This document shows, piece by piece, positions 27,367 to 38,328 of a stretch of DNA of 64,000 bases (its first letter is position 1; the number at the start of each line of letters is the position of its first letter). This stretch comes from Maritimibacter sp. HL-12 (GTDB lineage: Bacteria > Pseudomonadota > Alphaproteobacteria > Rhodobacterales > Rhodobacteraceae). The position numbers were made by a program, and so were the translations under genes. Below the pieces are notes generated by a model. That model did not search any database. It saw only the letters and a program-made list of their open reading frames with translations, and was not told the origin of the DNA. The stretch lies in the NCBI RefSeq assembly GCF_900177545.1, contig NZ_FXBQ01000001.1, forward strand, positions 1,663,622 to 1,727,621. The letters are read 5' to 3'.

Positions 27367-27873
27367 ATGATCATCCGTGAGCATATCAAGGACGATGCGC
27401 CCTCCGTCGCCGTCTATTCCGACTGCGAGCGTTACCGGTATCTGCTCACACGCACATGGCAACCGCAAGGCCGCAAGGCGCTGTTCGTCATGCTCAACCC
27501 CTCTACCGCAACCGAGGTGCAGAATGACCCCACCGTGGAGCGGTGCGAGCGGCGGGTACGGGCGCTGGGCTTCGGGGCGTTTCGGGTGACCAACATCTTC
27601 GCCTGGCGCGACACCGACCCGCGCAGGATGCGCGCGGCCGCCGACCCGGTTGGCCCTGGCAACGATGCGGCAATTCGCGAAAGCGCAGGTTGGGCCGACC
27701 AGATCGTTTGTGCCTGGGGCACCCATGGTGCCCACCTTGCGCGCGGAGATGCCGTGGAATCCTTGCTCAGGCAAACCGGCCTGCCGCTGTTTCACCTTGG
27801 CCTCACCAAGGCCGGGCACCCCAGGCACCCGCTCTACATCGCCTACGAAAAACAGCCTGAACCCTGGACCTGA
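27367..27873 (+). CDS. DUF1643 protein
   Basis: A 168-residue protein with the DUF1643 signature: YRYLLTRTW, FVMLNPSTATE, NDPTVERC, RVTNIFAWRDTDP and a later AWGTHG. The family is widespread but its function is unknown; some members sit on mobile DNA, though this one has ordinary composition. It is divergent from deoA and its stop is only 3 bp from the stop of the convergent RTX gene, leaving no space for an intergenic terminator. Confidence 0.85.
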   Translation: MIIREHIKDDAPSVAVYSDCERYRYLLTRTWQPQGRKALFVMLNPSTATEVQNDPTVERCERRVRALGFGAFRVTNIFAWRDTDPRRMRAAADPVGPGNDAAIRESAGWADQIVCAWGTHGAHLARGDAVESLLRQTGLPLFHLGLTKAGHPRHPLYIAYEKQPEPWT

Positions 27874-27876
27874 TTG

Positions 27877-29241
27877 TCAGGGCACAAAGATGTTGTTGAC
27901 GACTTCAACGTAGACATCCGCGGCCGTTGCGCCCGGCGTGCCTTGAAGGACCGCCACCATTTCGCCGTTCACGCGCACGATTCCGTCGGTCCCGTCGTCC
28001 GAGGGGCCAACATCCACCTGCATGTCGCCGTGGTTGATCGTCGGATTCAGCGTGACCCGCAGGAAATCTTCGCCAATTGCGAAGTCGGCGATATGGGCCG
28101 CGCCCTCGCCCGAGGCACCATCGAAATAGACCCAGAAGACATCCGAGCCTTGGCCGCCCGTCGCAGTATCGGCTCGGTCCATGATCAGCGTGTCGTCGCC
28201 CTCGCCGCCATCGAGCAGGTCGGCGTCATTGTCGATATGCCAGGAGAAGTCGTGCCGTTCCCAATGGATTTCTTCTTCGAGGCGGCCAAGGTGATTGATC
28301 ACGTCGTCGCCCTCGCCGCCGTTCAGGGTGTCGGCTCCGTATCCGCCGGCGATCCGGTCGTCGCCCGTGCCACCTTCGATCAGGTCGTCGTCGCCCGTGC
28401 CATCGGCGGAATGGGTGCCACCGAAAAGACTGTCGTCGTCGCCGGTGCCAGTGATCGTATCGTGGCCGACACCGCCATCGACCCAGATGCCGAGACCGGT
28501 TTGCTGGCCTTCGATCATGTCATCGCCCTCGCCGCCGAATAGCGCCGCCACGCCCTCACCGGCGCTCAGCGTATCGTTGCCCTCGCCGCCGAAGGCATAG
28601 CTCGCGCCATCGCCAAGCGCGATTTCGTCGTCGCCTTCGCCGCCATCAACCACGGCGACGGCGTTTTCGTCGGACAGGATCGGGGTGCCGTCCCAATCGG
28701 TCAGCATGCCGCTGCCGGTGCCGGGCGTTCCATCATCTTCCGCCGAGAAAATGTTGTCGTCGGGGCCCAGCGACAATTCCCCGGTTTCCCCGATCCGCTC
28801 GCCAAGCATCTCTGTTCCGGTGGCGAAGTCCGATTCATTGGCCATGAGGTCCTGCAGGGTCGAGCCCGCACCGGAAAAACCTTCGCCGGGCTCGACGATC
28901 GGGGAAAGAACGTCATCGGGGTCAATCTCGGAACCTTCGATGGGTTCGTCGTCTTCCTCGATCGGGGCCAGAACGTCGTCCGGGTCGATGTCGGCGCCCT
29001 GGAACGGGGTATCGTCGTCAGAGACCGGATCAAGCGGATCGGGTTCTGTGTCGCCTCCCGTCAGCCCGGCGATGGAGGAGGTTGTTTCCTCGGTTTCAGA
29101 GAAGAAATCGCCATCCACCCCGGTGGCTGGCGGTTCGTTCATGTCGTTGGCCGCGTCTTCGGTTCCGTCGTCGGACCCGGATTGGGCATCGAACAGAAAC
29201 ATGACGGGGAAAAGCCCGAGCAGAATAAGCAGAATTTCCAT
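27877..29241 (-). CDS. RTX calcium-binding protein with N-terminal hydrophobic segment
   Basis: A 454-residue, very acidic protein. Residues 2-17 are strongly hydrophobic (EILLILLGLFPVMFLF). Residues 40-180 are acidic with an IDPDDVL repeat at 85-91 and 106-112. From about 200 to 375 there are RTX nonapeptides such as GGEGDDEIA, GGEGNDTLS, GGEGDDMIE, GGTGDDRIA and GGEGDDTLI, which form calcium-binding beta-rolls. RTX proteins are normally secreted by type I systems using a C-terminal signal, and no T1SS genes are in the window. The start codon follows GGGGTGGTACC. Function unknown. Confidence 0.82.
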   Translation of the reverse strand: MEILLILLGLFPVMFLFDAQSGSDDGTEDAANDMNEPPATGVDGDFFSETEETTSSIAGLTGGDTEPDPLDPVSDDDTPFQGADIDPDDVLAPIEEDDEPIEGSEIDPDDVLSPIVEPGEGFSGAGSTLQDLMANESDFATGTEMLGERIGETGELSLGPDDNIFSAEDDGTPGTGSGMLTDWDGTPILSDENAVAVVDGGEGDDEIALGDGASYAFGGEGNDTLSAGEGVAALFGGEGDDMIEGQQTGLGIWVDGGVGHDTITGTGDDDSLFGGTHSADGTGDDDLIEGGTGDDRIAGGYGADTLNGGEGDDVINHLGRLEEEIHWERHDFSWHIDNDADLLDGGEGDDTLIMDRADTATGGQGSDVFWVYFDGASGEGAAHIADFAIGEDFLRVTLNPTINHGDMQVDVGPSDDGTDGIVRVNGEMVAVLQGTPGATAADVYVEVVNNIFVP

Positions 29242-29400
29242 GGTACCACCCCTGATACAGGGTTTCGCATACCATGAGCCCTTGGGATCAGGAAAAGAAT
29301 AGTCCTGAAAATTGGACGGAATTCGAGAGGGTTGAAGGCCGCCACTTCGCTTTTTTGGCACCACACGATAGGGTGGTCGCAGGCAAAGGGAGGGAATGGC

Positions 29401-29694
29401 GTGCAGGACAAGGGCGAACCCGACGAGAGCCTCGTGGACGAAGTTCGCGCCGTGCGCGACGAGGTTCGGCGGCTGAACGAAAAACGGTTCTTCCGAATCG
29501 AAAACTCGCTGTTACGGATGGTTTCATGGAGTCTCGCGCGCGGGCTTGCCTTTGGCCTCGGCTCGGTGCTCGGCGCGACGATCCTGCTGTCGGTGCTGGT
29601 CACGATCCTGGCGTCGATCGACTTCATCCCGGTGCTGGGCGATCTGGCGCAGCGTCTGATCGAGGAGATCCAGACCGGCACCCCGCCAGAATAG
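29401..29694 (+). CDS. DUF5665 small membrane protein
   Basis: A 97-residue protein beginning at GTG 29401 after a GGGAGGGAATGGC ribosome-binding site. An acidic coiled N-terminus (ESLVDEVRAVRDEVRRLNEK) precedes RFFRIENSLLRMVSWSLARG and a single hydrophobic helix near residues 50-75, then VLGDLAQRLIEEIQTG. This order matches DUF5665 membrane proteins of Alphaproteobacteria. Function unknown. It lies 121 bp upstream of rpsO. Confidence 0.75.
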   Translation: MQDKGEPDESLVDEVRAVRDEVRRLNEKRFFRIENSLLRMVSWSLARGLAFGLGSVLGATILLSVLVTILASIDFIPVLGDLAQRLIEEIQTGTPPE

Positions 29695-29815
29695 GCTTTT
29701 CTTTCGGATGGGAATCTCCTATACGCCCGCATCCGCCGAAAGCGGACCTCCACGGGCCTGAGCTGGACGACATCCCGGCCTGCGCCATCACCTTGAACCC
29801 GTAAAGGAGACCCCG

Positions 29816-30085
29816 ATGTCGATTACGCCTGACGAAAAGACCCGTCTGATGAAGGAATTCGCCACCAAGGAAGGCGACACCGGCTCGCCGGAAGTCCAGG
29901 TGGCCATCCTCACCTCGCGCATCTCCACGCTCACCGAGCACTTCAAGACCCACAAGAAGGACAACCACTCGCGTCGTGGCCTTCTGATGATGGTCGCCCA
30001 GCGCCGCAAGCTGCTGGACTACGTGAAGGGCAAGGATGAGGCCCGCTACCAGGACCTCATCAAGCGTCTGGGCATCCGTCGCTGA
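29816..30085 (+). CDS. rpsO: 30S ribosomal protein S15
   Basis: An 89-residue S15, the universal length. The sequence opens with [15 protein letters not shown] and contains [17 protein letters not shown] and [22 protein letters not shown], which bind the 16S rRNA central domain. An AAAGGAGACCCC ribosome-binding site precedes it. In most bacteria pnp follows immediately; here an unrelated minus-strand gene intervenes. Confidence 0.98.
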   Translation: MSITPDEKTRLMKEFATKEGDTGSPEVQVAILTSRISTLTEHFKTHKKDNHSRRGLLMMVAQRRKLLDYVKGKDEARYQDLIKRLGIRR

Positions 30086-30112
30086 GGCTTGCCTGAAAGG
30101 TTTGGAATTCGG

Positions 30113-30151
30113 GAACGCCCGTGCTGAGAAGCGCGGGCGTTCTTTTCTTTT
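30113..30151 (+). terminator. Rho-independent terminator after rpsO
   Basis: GAACGCCCG (30113-30121) pairs with CGGGCGTTC (30134-30142), followed by TTTTCTTTT. It would end rpsO transcripts before the YfbU gene, so pnp needs its own promoter here. Confidence 0.85.
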
Positions 30152-30161
30152 CATTAGCTCT

Positions 30162-30845
30162 TCATTCTCGCTTCAAGATTTCGATTAGTTCGTTTGTGTT
30201 TAGCTCTCGGTGAATCAGTTTTTGGCGGATGTACGAGAAGACTCCGTGCATTGTCAGGTATCGTTGAACGGTCGGCATGTGCGAGTTCATGGAACGCCCT
30301 TTGAATCGCTCAAATCGACCGAGTTTGTTCACCAAGAACTGTGCGATTCCCATGTGTTCAACTTCGTGATTCCCGTCGAATCCGAAGAACTTTGGGTCCC
30401 TGCCAGTGGGACCCACGGCTTCTTCGATGGTCTGTTTGTCCTCGGCATCTAGCTTTTCGAAGGCGCGTTCGATGAAGTTCCACATGTCGAGTACATCAAC
30501 CACTTCAGCAAGGGCCTGTTTGCTGTCAACATGGTCATGCAAAATGCCATTCAGTTCCCAATTCAACGCCCAGTAGTGACCACCGTAGATGGATTCTTGA
30601 ACTAGGTCGGCTGTCTTTCCTTCGTCGGTTGCGTTCTTTAGCAGCTCCGCAAGCATCCAGAGCGTGACTTTCTCAACGCTGGATGGCCGAAAGTCGGTTT
30701 CGCTTTGGGCCAAGCCCATTTCCACTAGACGGCGCACTGCTTCGGCCCGAGACGGTTGATCTCGCTGCCCATCGCTCCATCGGTCGATCCTTTCGAGAAG
30801 ATCAACGTCGAGTCTCATCTCGAAGCGCTCGCTTTTCGGTACCAT
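30162..30845 (-). CDS. YfbU-family protein with N-terminal ribbon-helix-helix domain
   Basis: A 227-residue protein. Residues 1-50 read as a ribbon-helix-helix DNA-binding domain (RFEMRLDVDLLERIDRW, SRAEAVRRLVEMGL). The rest matches YfbU: VVDVLDMWNFIERAFEKL, FFGFDGNHEVEHMGIAQFL and a C-terminal NTNELIEIL. E. coli YfbU has no RHH domain, so this is a fused form. A GGAGGCGGGAA ribosome-binding site precedes it. Base composition is clearly lower in GC than its neighbours, and it interrupts the conserved rpsO-pnp pair, suggesting horizontal acquisition. Function unknown; autoregulation is likely. Confidence 0.82.
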   Translation of the reverse strand: MVPKSERFEMRLDVDLLERIDRWSDGQRDQPSRAEAVRRLVEMGLAQSETDFRPSSVEKVTLWMLAELLKNATDEGKTADLVQESIYGGHYWALNWELNGILHDHVDSKQALAEVVDVLDMWNFIERAFEKLDAEDKQTIEEAVGPTGRDPKFFGFDGNHEVEHMGIAQFLVNKLGRFERFKGRSMNSHMPTVQRYLTMHGVFSYIRQKLIHRELNTNELIEILKRE

Positions 30846-30874
30846 TTCCCGCCTCCGTAACTTTTCCGGTTATT

Positions 30875-30902
30875 ACGTACAATAATACGGAATTAACGTA
30901 CA
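30875..30902 (-). promoter_or_regulatory. Direct repeats upstream of the RHH-YfbU gene: candidate operator
   Basis: ACGTACA occurs at 30875-30881 and 30896-30902, 21 bp apart (two helical turns), within an AT-rich stretch 30-57 bp upstream of the start codon. A TATTAT-like element lies between them on the minus strand. Two repeats on one face of the helix suit pairs of ribbon-helix-helix dimers, so autorepression is plausible. Confidence 0.5.
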
Positions 30903-31011
30903 GGCCTCCGGACGTCAATGGGCTTGTCGGCATTAAGTGGCGCCAAGACCCAACCCCCTTCCCCCACGCCCACTTTTCCTGTATGGCCCCCACATCTGAG
31001 ACGCAGCGCCT

Positions 31012-31062
31012 CGACCCCGGCGCTCGAACAGGATGATAGGGGTCGGCGGCAATGGGGCCGCC
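31012..31062 (+). other. Two stem-loops in the pnp leader
   Basis: CGACCCC (31012-31018) pairs with GGGGTCG (31039-31045), and immediately after it GGCGGC (31045-31050) pairs with GCCGCC (31057-31062). They lie 54-104 nt upstream of the pnp start. In E. coli a leader stem cut by RNase III lets PNPase repress its own mRNA; a similar role here is inference. Confidence 0.45.
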
Positions 31063-31115
31063 ATTTCAATGGGAGACCCGCAGGGGCGGGAGTGCTCCCT
31101 TACAGGAAACGCTAC

Positions 31116-33272
<2,157 letters not shown>

Positions 33273-33297
33273 TCGCCTGACCACCTGCTGAAACGCG

Positions 33298-33327
33298 AAA
33301 GCCCCGGTGGAAACGCCGGGGCTTTTT
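33298..33327 (+). terminator. Terminator after pnp (identical copy, inverted, at 34133-34163)
   Basis: AAAGCCCCGG, loop TGGAAACG, CCGGGGCTTTTT. The flanking A and T runs make it potentially bidirectional, so it may also terminate the convergent metallophosphatase gene. The same 28-bp sequence occurs in inverted orientation after serA. Confidence 0.9.
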
Positions 33328-33374
33328 CCTGCGTCCCGGTCGCCCGGAAGGCAACCTTGGGCTCAATGGTTGCG

Positions 33375-34106
33375 CTATTCCGGCACAACCTTGACCCGCC
33401 CCGCCTCCGTCAGCGCCCAAACGTCGCGCCCTTCGATCACCACCGGCACCAGCGGTCTGCCGTAGCCCGCGCCGGTGTCGATATTCACACGGTTGCCGTG
33501 GTGTTCGACAACCTCCACCGGGGTATGGCCGTGCACGATCAGCGGTCCATGGTCGACGCGGCTCGTCAGAAACTCGTCGCGGATCCAGCAAAGATCGTCC
33601 TCGGTCTGCTGATCGAGGGGCACACCGGGGCGGATGCCGGCGTGGCAGAAGAAAAGATCACCCACGCGATACGATGTCGGCAGGGAATCGAGAAAGGCCT
33701 GGTGTGCGTCGGGCACCTTGTCGCGCGCCTCGCGGTGGATCGTATCGGCATCGGCGGTGATATCGACCCCGTAGGACGCCAGCGCATCGCTGCCGCCGAG
33801 CCGGGAATGAAGCCAGTGGAGATCGCTGCGCAAGTTTTCGTCGTGCCGCTTGGGCCATTCGAGAAACCGCGCCATCATTCTGTCGTGGTTGCCTTTGAGC
33901 ACAACCCAGGGCTCGGCTGCCTTTATCCCGGCCAACAGGAAGTCGATCACGCCCCTGGTGTCGGGTCCGCGGTCGCAAAGATCGCCGATGTGGATCACCG
34001 GCGCCGAGCTGTCGCCGGTGTCTGCGCGGTCTTGCGCGACCAACTCGTGGGCCCGTTTCAGCTCGCCGAGATAGCCGTGAATGTCTCCGATGGCATAGGT
34101 TCGCAT
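33375..34106 (-). CDS. Metallophosphoesterase (diadenosine tetraphosphatase/PrpE-like)
   Basis: A 243-residue calcineurin-like phosphoesterase. Metal-binding motifs are in order: GDIHG (residues 7-11), GDLCDRGPD, GNHDR, then a late HGHTP. This is the serine/threonine protein phosphatase or ApaH/PrpE-like group, so substrates may be phosphoproteins or dinucleoside polyphosphates. A GAAAGGAGACCCC ribosome-binding site supports ATG 34106; longer frames upstream are spurious. The gene is bounded by two identical inverted terminators. Confidence 0.9.
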   Translation of the reverse strand: MRTYAIGDIHGYLGELKRAHELVAQDRADTGDSSAPVIHIGDLCDRGPDTRGVIDFLLAGIKAAEPWVVLKGNHDRMMARFLEWPKRHDENLRSDLHWLHSRLGGSDALASYGVDITADADTIHREARDKVPDAHQAFLDSLPTSYRVGDLFFCHAGIRPGVPLDQQTEDDLCWIRDEFLTSRVDHGPLIVHGHTPVEVVEHHGNRVNIDTGAGYGRPLVPVVIEGRDVWALTEAGRVKVVPE

Positions 34107-34132
34107 GGGGTCTCCTTTCAGGCGCAGCATAG

Positions 34133-34163
34133 AAAAAAGCCCCGGCGTTTCCACCGGGGCTTT
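34133..34163 (-). terminator. Terminator after serA
   Basis: Read on the minus strand: AAAGCCCCGG, loop TGGAAACG, CCGGGGC, then a run of Ts. It is identical, in the direction of transcription, to the pnp terminator at 33298-33327. Confidence 0.9.
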
Positions 34164-34182
34164 GGTTTTATTGGGCCCGACC

Positions 34183-35775
34183 TCAAACCTCGAATTCGAG
34201 CGGCGCGACCATCTGGAACAGTTCGGTCGAGCGCAATTCTTCCAGAACGGGCGCGGGCACCGGGGCGTCAACGTAGAGCAGCGCGATCGCATCGCCCCCC
34301 GAAACGGTGCGCCCGAGCGTGAAGTTGGCGATGTTCACACCGTGGCCACCCATCGTTGCCCCGAGCGCGCCGATGATGCCGGGCACGTCCTTGTTGGTGG
34401 TATAGAGCATGTGCTGGCCGATCTCGGCGTCGATGGTGATGCCCTTGATCTGGATGAAGCGCGGCTTGCCGTCGGAAAACACCGTGCCGGCGATCGAGCG
34501 CTGGCGGGTGGGGGTTTTCACCGTGAGCTTGATGAAACCGTCGAACACGCCCGACTTGTCCTGCGTGGTGATCGAGGTCTGGATGCCGCGGTCGGCGGCG
34601 ATCACCGGGGCCGACACCATGTTGACCTCGGAGATCACCGGCTTGAGCAGCCCCGCGATCACCGCGCAGTCGAGCGCCTTGAGGTTCATCTCGGCAACGA
34701 CGCCGTCGAACAGGATGTTGACCTCCTCGATCGGCTCGTCGGTCAACTGGCCGACGAAGGCACCGAGATGCCCGGCAAGCTTGATCCACGGCCCCATCAC
34801 CTTGGCCTCCTCGGCGGTGACCGAGGGCATGTTGAGCGCGTTGGTCACGGCGCCCGTGAGCAGGTAGTCGGCAATCTGCTCGGCCACCTGAAGCGCCACG
34901 TTCTCCTGCGCTTCGGTGGTCGAGGCCCCGAGGTGCGGCGTGCAGACAACGTTGGCCAGCCCGAACAGCGGGCTGTCTTTCGCGGGTTCGACCTCGAAGA
35001 CGTCGAAGCCCGCGCCCGCGACGTGGCCCGACTTGATGGCTTCGGCCAGCGCGGCCTCGTCCACAAGTCCGCCGCGGGCGCAGTTGATGATCCGAACGCC
35101 CTTCTTCGTCCTGGCGATGTTCTCGGCAGAAAGGATGTTGCGGGTCTTGTCGGTGAGCGGCACGTGCAGGGTGATGAAATCGGCGCGCTTCAGAAGCTCG
35201 TCGAGGTCTACCTTCTCGACGCCGAGCTTGTCGGCGCGCTCTTCGCTCAGGAACGGATCATAGGCGATCACCTTCATCTTGAGGCCGCGGGCGCGGTCGC
35301 AGACAATGCCGCCGATATTGCCTGCGCCGATCACGCCCAGCGTCTTGCCGGTGACCTCGACGCCCATGAACTTCGATTTCTCCCACTTGCCGCCTTGCGT
35401 CGAGGTGTCGGCCTCGGGGATCTGACGTGCCACCGCCATCATCATCGCGATCGCATGTTCGGCGGTGGTGATCGAGTTGCCGAACGGCGTGTTCATCACG
35501 ATCACGCCCTTCTTGGACGCGGCCGGGATATCGACGTTGTCGACACCGATGCCCGCGCGCCCGATCACCTTGAGATTGGTCGCGGCGTCGAGCACGTCGG
35601 CCGTGACCTTGGTGGCGGAACGGATCGCGAGCCCGTCATACTTGCCGATTTCGGCGAGGAGTTTGTCCTTGTCCTTGCCGAGGTCGGGCAGGAAGTCGAC
35701 GTCGATGCCGCGATCGCGGAAGATCTGCACGGCGGTTTCGGAAAGCTTGTCGGAAACGAGAACCTTGGGGGCCAT
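34183..35775 (-). CDS. serA: D-3-phosphoglycerate dehydrogenase
   Basis: A 530-residue long-form SerA. NAD-binding motif [10 protein letters not shown], active-site segments [11 protein letters not shown] and [13 protein letters not shown], then the intervening (ASB) domain and a C-terminal ACT domain ([21 protein letters not shown]). It oxidises 3-phosphoglycerate in serine synthesis. ATG 35775 follows CAAAGGAGCCCATC. It lies 88 bp downstream of serC on the same strand, forming a serCA operon. Confidence 0.97.
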   Translation of the reverse strand: MAPKVLVSDKLSETAVQIFRDRGIDVDFLPDLGKDKDKLLAEIGKYDGLAIRSATKVTADVLDAATNLKVIGRAGIGVDNVDIPAASKKGVIVMNTPFGNSITTAEHAIAMMMAVARQIPEADTSTQGGKWEKSKFMGVEVTGKTLGVIGAGNIGGIVCDRARGLKMKVIAYDPFLSEERADKLGVEKVDLDELLKRADFITLHVPLTDKTRNILSAENIARTKKGVRIINCARGGLVDEAALAEAIKSGHVAGAGFDVFEVEPAKDSPLFGLANVVCTPHLGASTTEAQENVALQVAEQIADYLLTGAVTNALNMPSVTAEEAKVMGPWIKLAGHLGAFVGQLTDEPIEEVNILFDGVVAEMNLKALDCAVIAGLLKPVISEVNMVSAPVIAADRGIQTSITTQDKSGVFDGFIKLTVKTPTRQRSIAGTVFSDGKPRFIQIKGITIDAEIGQHMLYTTNKDVPGIIGALGATMGGHGVNIANFTLGRTVSGGDAIALLYVDAPVPAPVLEELRSTELFQMVAPLEFEV

Positions 35776-35863
35776 GATGGGCTCCTTTGCTGAGGGCGGG
35801 TGCCGGACTGAAGCCGGGCCTGCATTTGGAAGGTTCGAGTGGGAGCAGTCCCCCACCCGGGGA

Positions 35864-37006
<1,143 letters not shown>

Positions 37007-37177
37007 CAAAGGTATCCTTCCAGATATTCGCCCCTCGTTGGGGAGGGGTGTCCCGCCGTCGCAGATACGGGCAATGCTTGGGCTTCACAACAGGGAAAAT
37101 CGCCGGGATGCGTCGGTTTGGGGAATGGATGCGACACCTCGTGGAGTGGATCGGAAACTTCGGTTCGACCGCAAGCG

Positions 37178-37232
37178 CCGGGGGGCTGTCTGCCCCCCGG
37201 ACCCCCCGAAGGTATTTCGGGACCCAAGAAGC
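37178..37232. repeat. Dispersed intergenic repeat, copy A
   Basis: A G/C hairpin (GGGGGG, CTGTCTG, CCCCCC) is followed by GAAGGTATTTCGGGACCC and AAGAAG (37208-37231). A 24-bp tail from AAGG to AAGAAG recurs with one mismatch at 57287-57309, also after a G5/C5 hairpin. It lies in the serC-serB divergent gap (37007-37302), where I see nothing else beyond the presumed promoters. Confidence 0.6.
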
Positions 37233-37302
37233 ACGATGCGTCAGGCTGGTGTTTGCAGGTGCGATCGGCTAGAGCCCGCGCGCAGGCAACTGGAGATCGC
37301 CC

Positions 37303-38172
37303 ATGTTCATCGCCACGCTCATCGCCGCGCCGGGAGGGCTCGACGCTTCTCTCGTCGAGAACCTGCGCAATGCCTGGGGGGGCGGGGATGCCACCTGGCT
37401 GGCACCGGGGGAGGCGGCCGAGTTTGCCGTGAACGCGATCCCCGGCAACCTCTGGGAGGTCTGGGACGATGTGCAGAATCTCGGCGTCGATCTGGCGCTG
37501 CAACCCGCCGAGGGACGGCGCAAACGGTTGCTGATCGCCGACATGGATTCGACGATGATCCGGCAGGAATGCATCGACGAGCTGGCCGACGAGGCCGGGG
37601 TGGGCGCGCATGTGGCCGAGATCACCGCGCGGGCGATGAATGGTGAGCTGGATTTCGAGGGTGCCTTGCGCGAACGGGTCGGGCTGCTCGCAGGGCTCGA
37701 CGCGGACGTGATCGGCAAGGTCCTGGCGGAACGGATCACCTATATGCCGGGTGGCCGCGACCTGGTGGCGACGATGCGCGCGAACGGCGGGTATGCGCTC
37801 CTGGTGTCGGGCGGGTTCACCGCTTTCGCTGCCCGCGTGGCCGAGGTTCTGGGCTTCGACGAGGCGCGTGCGAACGAGCTCGAGATTGAGGCGGGGAGAC
37901 TGACCGGGCGGGTGGTGGAGCCGATCCTCGGGCGTGCGGCGAAGGTCGCGGCGCTCGAGGAGGTGGCGGCGCGGCTCGGGATCACGCCATTGGAGGCGAT
38001 CGCGGTGGGCGACGGTGCCAACGATCTGGGGATGCTCGGCCTCGCCGGCACCGGCGTGGCGCTGCACGCCAAGCCTTCGGTGGCGGCCGAGTGCGATATC
38101 CGGGTGAATCACGGCGACTTGACGGCGCTGCTCTTCCTTCAAGGCTACGCGCGGGCGGAATTCGCCGGTTGA
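37303..38172 (+). CDS. serB: Phosphoserine phosphatase
   Basis: A 289-residue SerB. The HAD-superfamily nucleophile motif is IADMDSTMI (DxDxT type), then a LLVSGGFTAFA serine motif, and GDGANDLGMLGLAGTGVA with the metal-binding Asp pair. An N-terminal region of about 75 residues precedes the HAD domain, as in E. coli. It is divergent from serC/serA and completes the phosphorylated serine pathway. Confidence 0.95.
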   Translation: MFIATLIAAPGGLDASLVENLRNAWGGGDATWLAPGEAAEFAVNAIPGNLWEVWDDVQNLGVDLALQPAEGRRKRLLIADMDSTMIRQECIDELADEAGVGAHVAEITARAMNGELDFEGALRERVGLLAGLDADVIGKVLAERITYMPGGRDLVATMRANGGYALLVSGGFTAFAARVAEVLGFDEARANELEIEAGRLTGRVVEPILGRAAKVAALEEVAARLGITPLEAIAVGDGANDLGMLGLAGTGVALHAKPSVAAECDIRVNHGDLTALLFLQGYARAEFAG

Positions 38173-38328
38173 AGCCGTGGAATGCGGTCGACGCTCGGAG
38201 GGCGGTGCTTCCTTCATCGAGCGGATGTTAACCGTAGTGCCTTCGGTTCTATGGCCCGGCAATCCCGCACTTCGCGAGCGCCCACGCCTACTGGCAGAAT
38301 CGCCCGCTTGCGTGCTAGTTCTTGTGGC

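Noticed and set aside
28200..28700. Tandem repeats that might be a CRISPR array
   Set aside because: The repeats are codons of the RTX nonapeptides in the minus-strand gene; there are no spacers of constant length.
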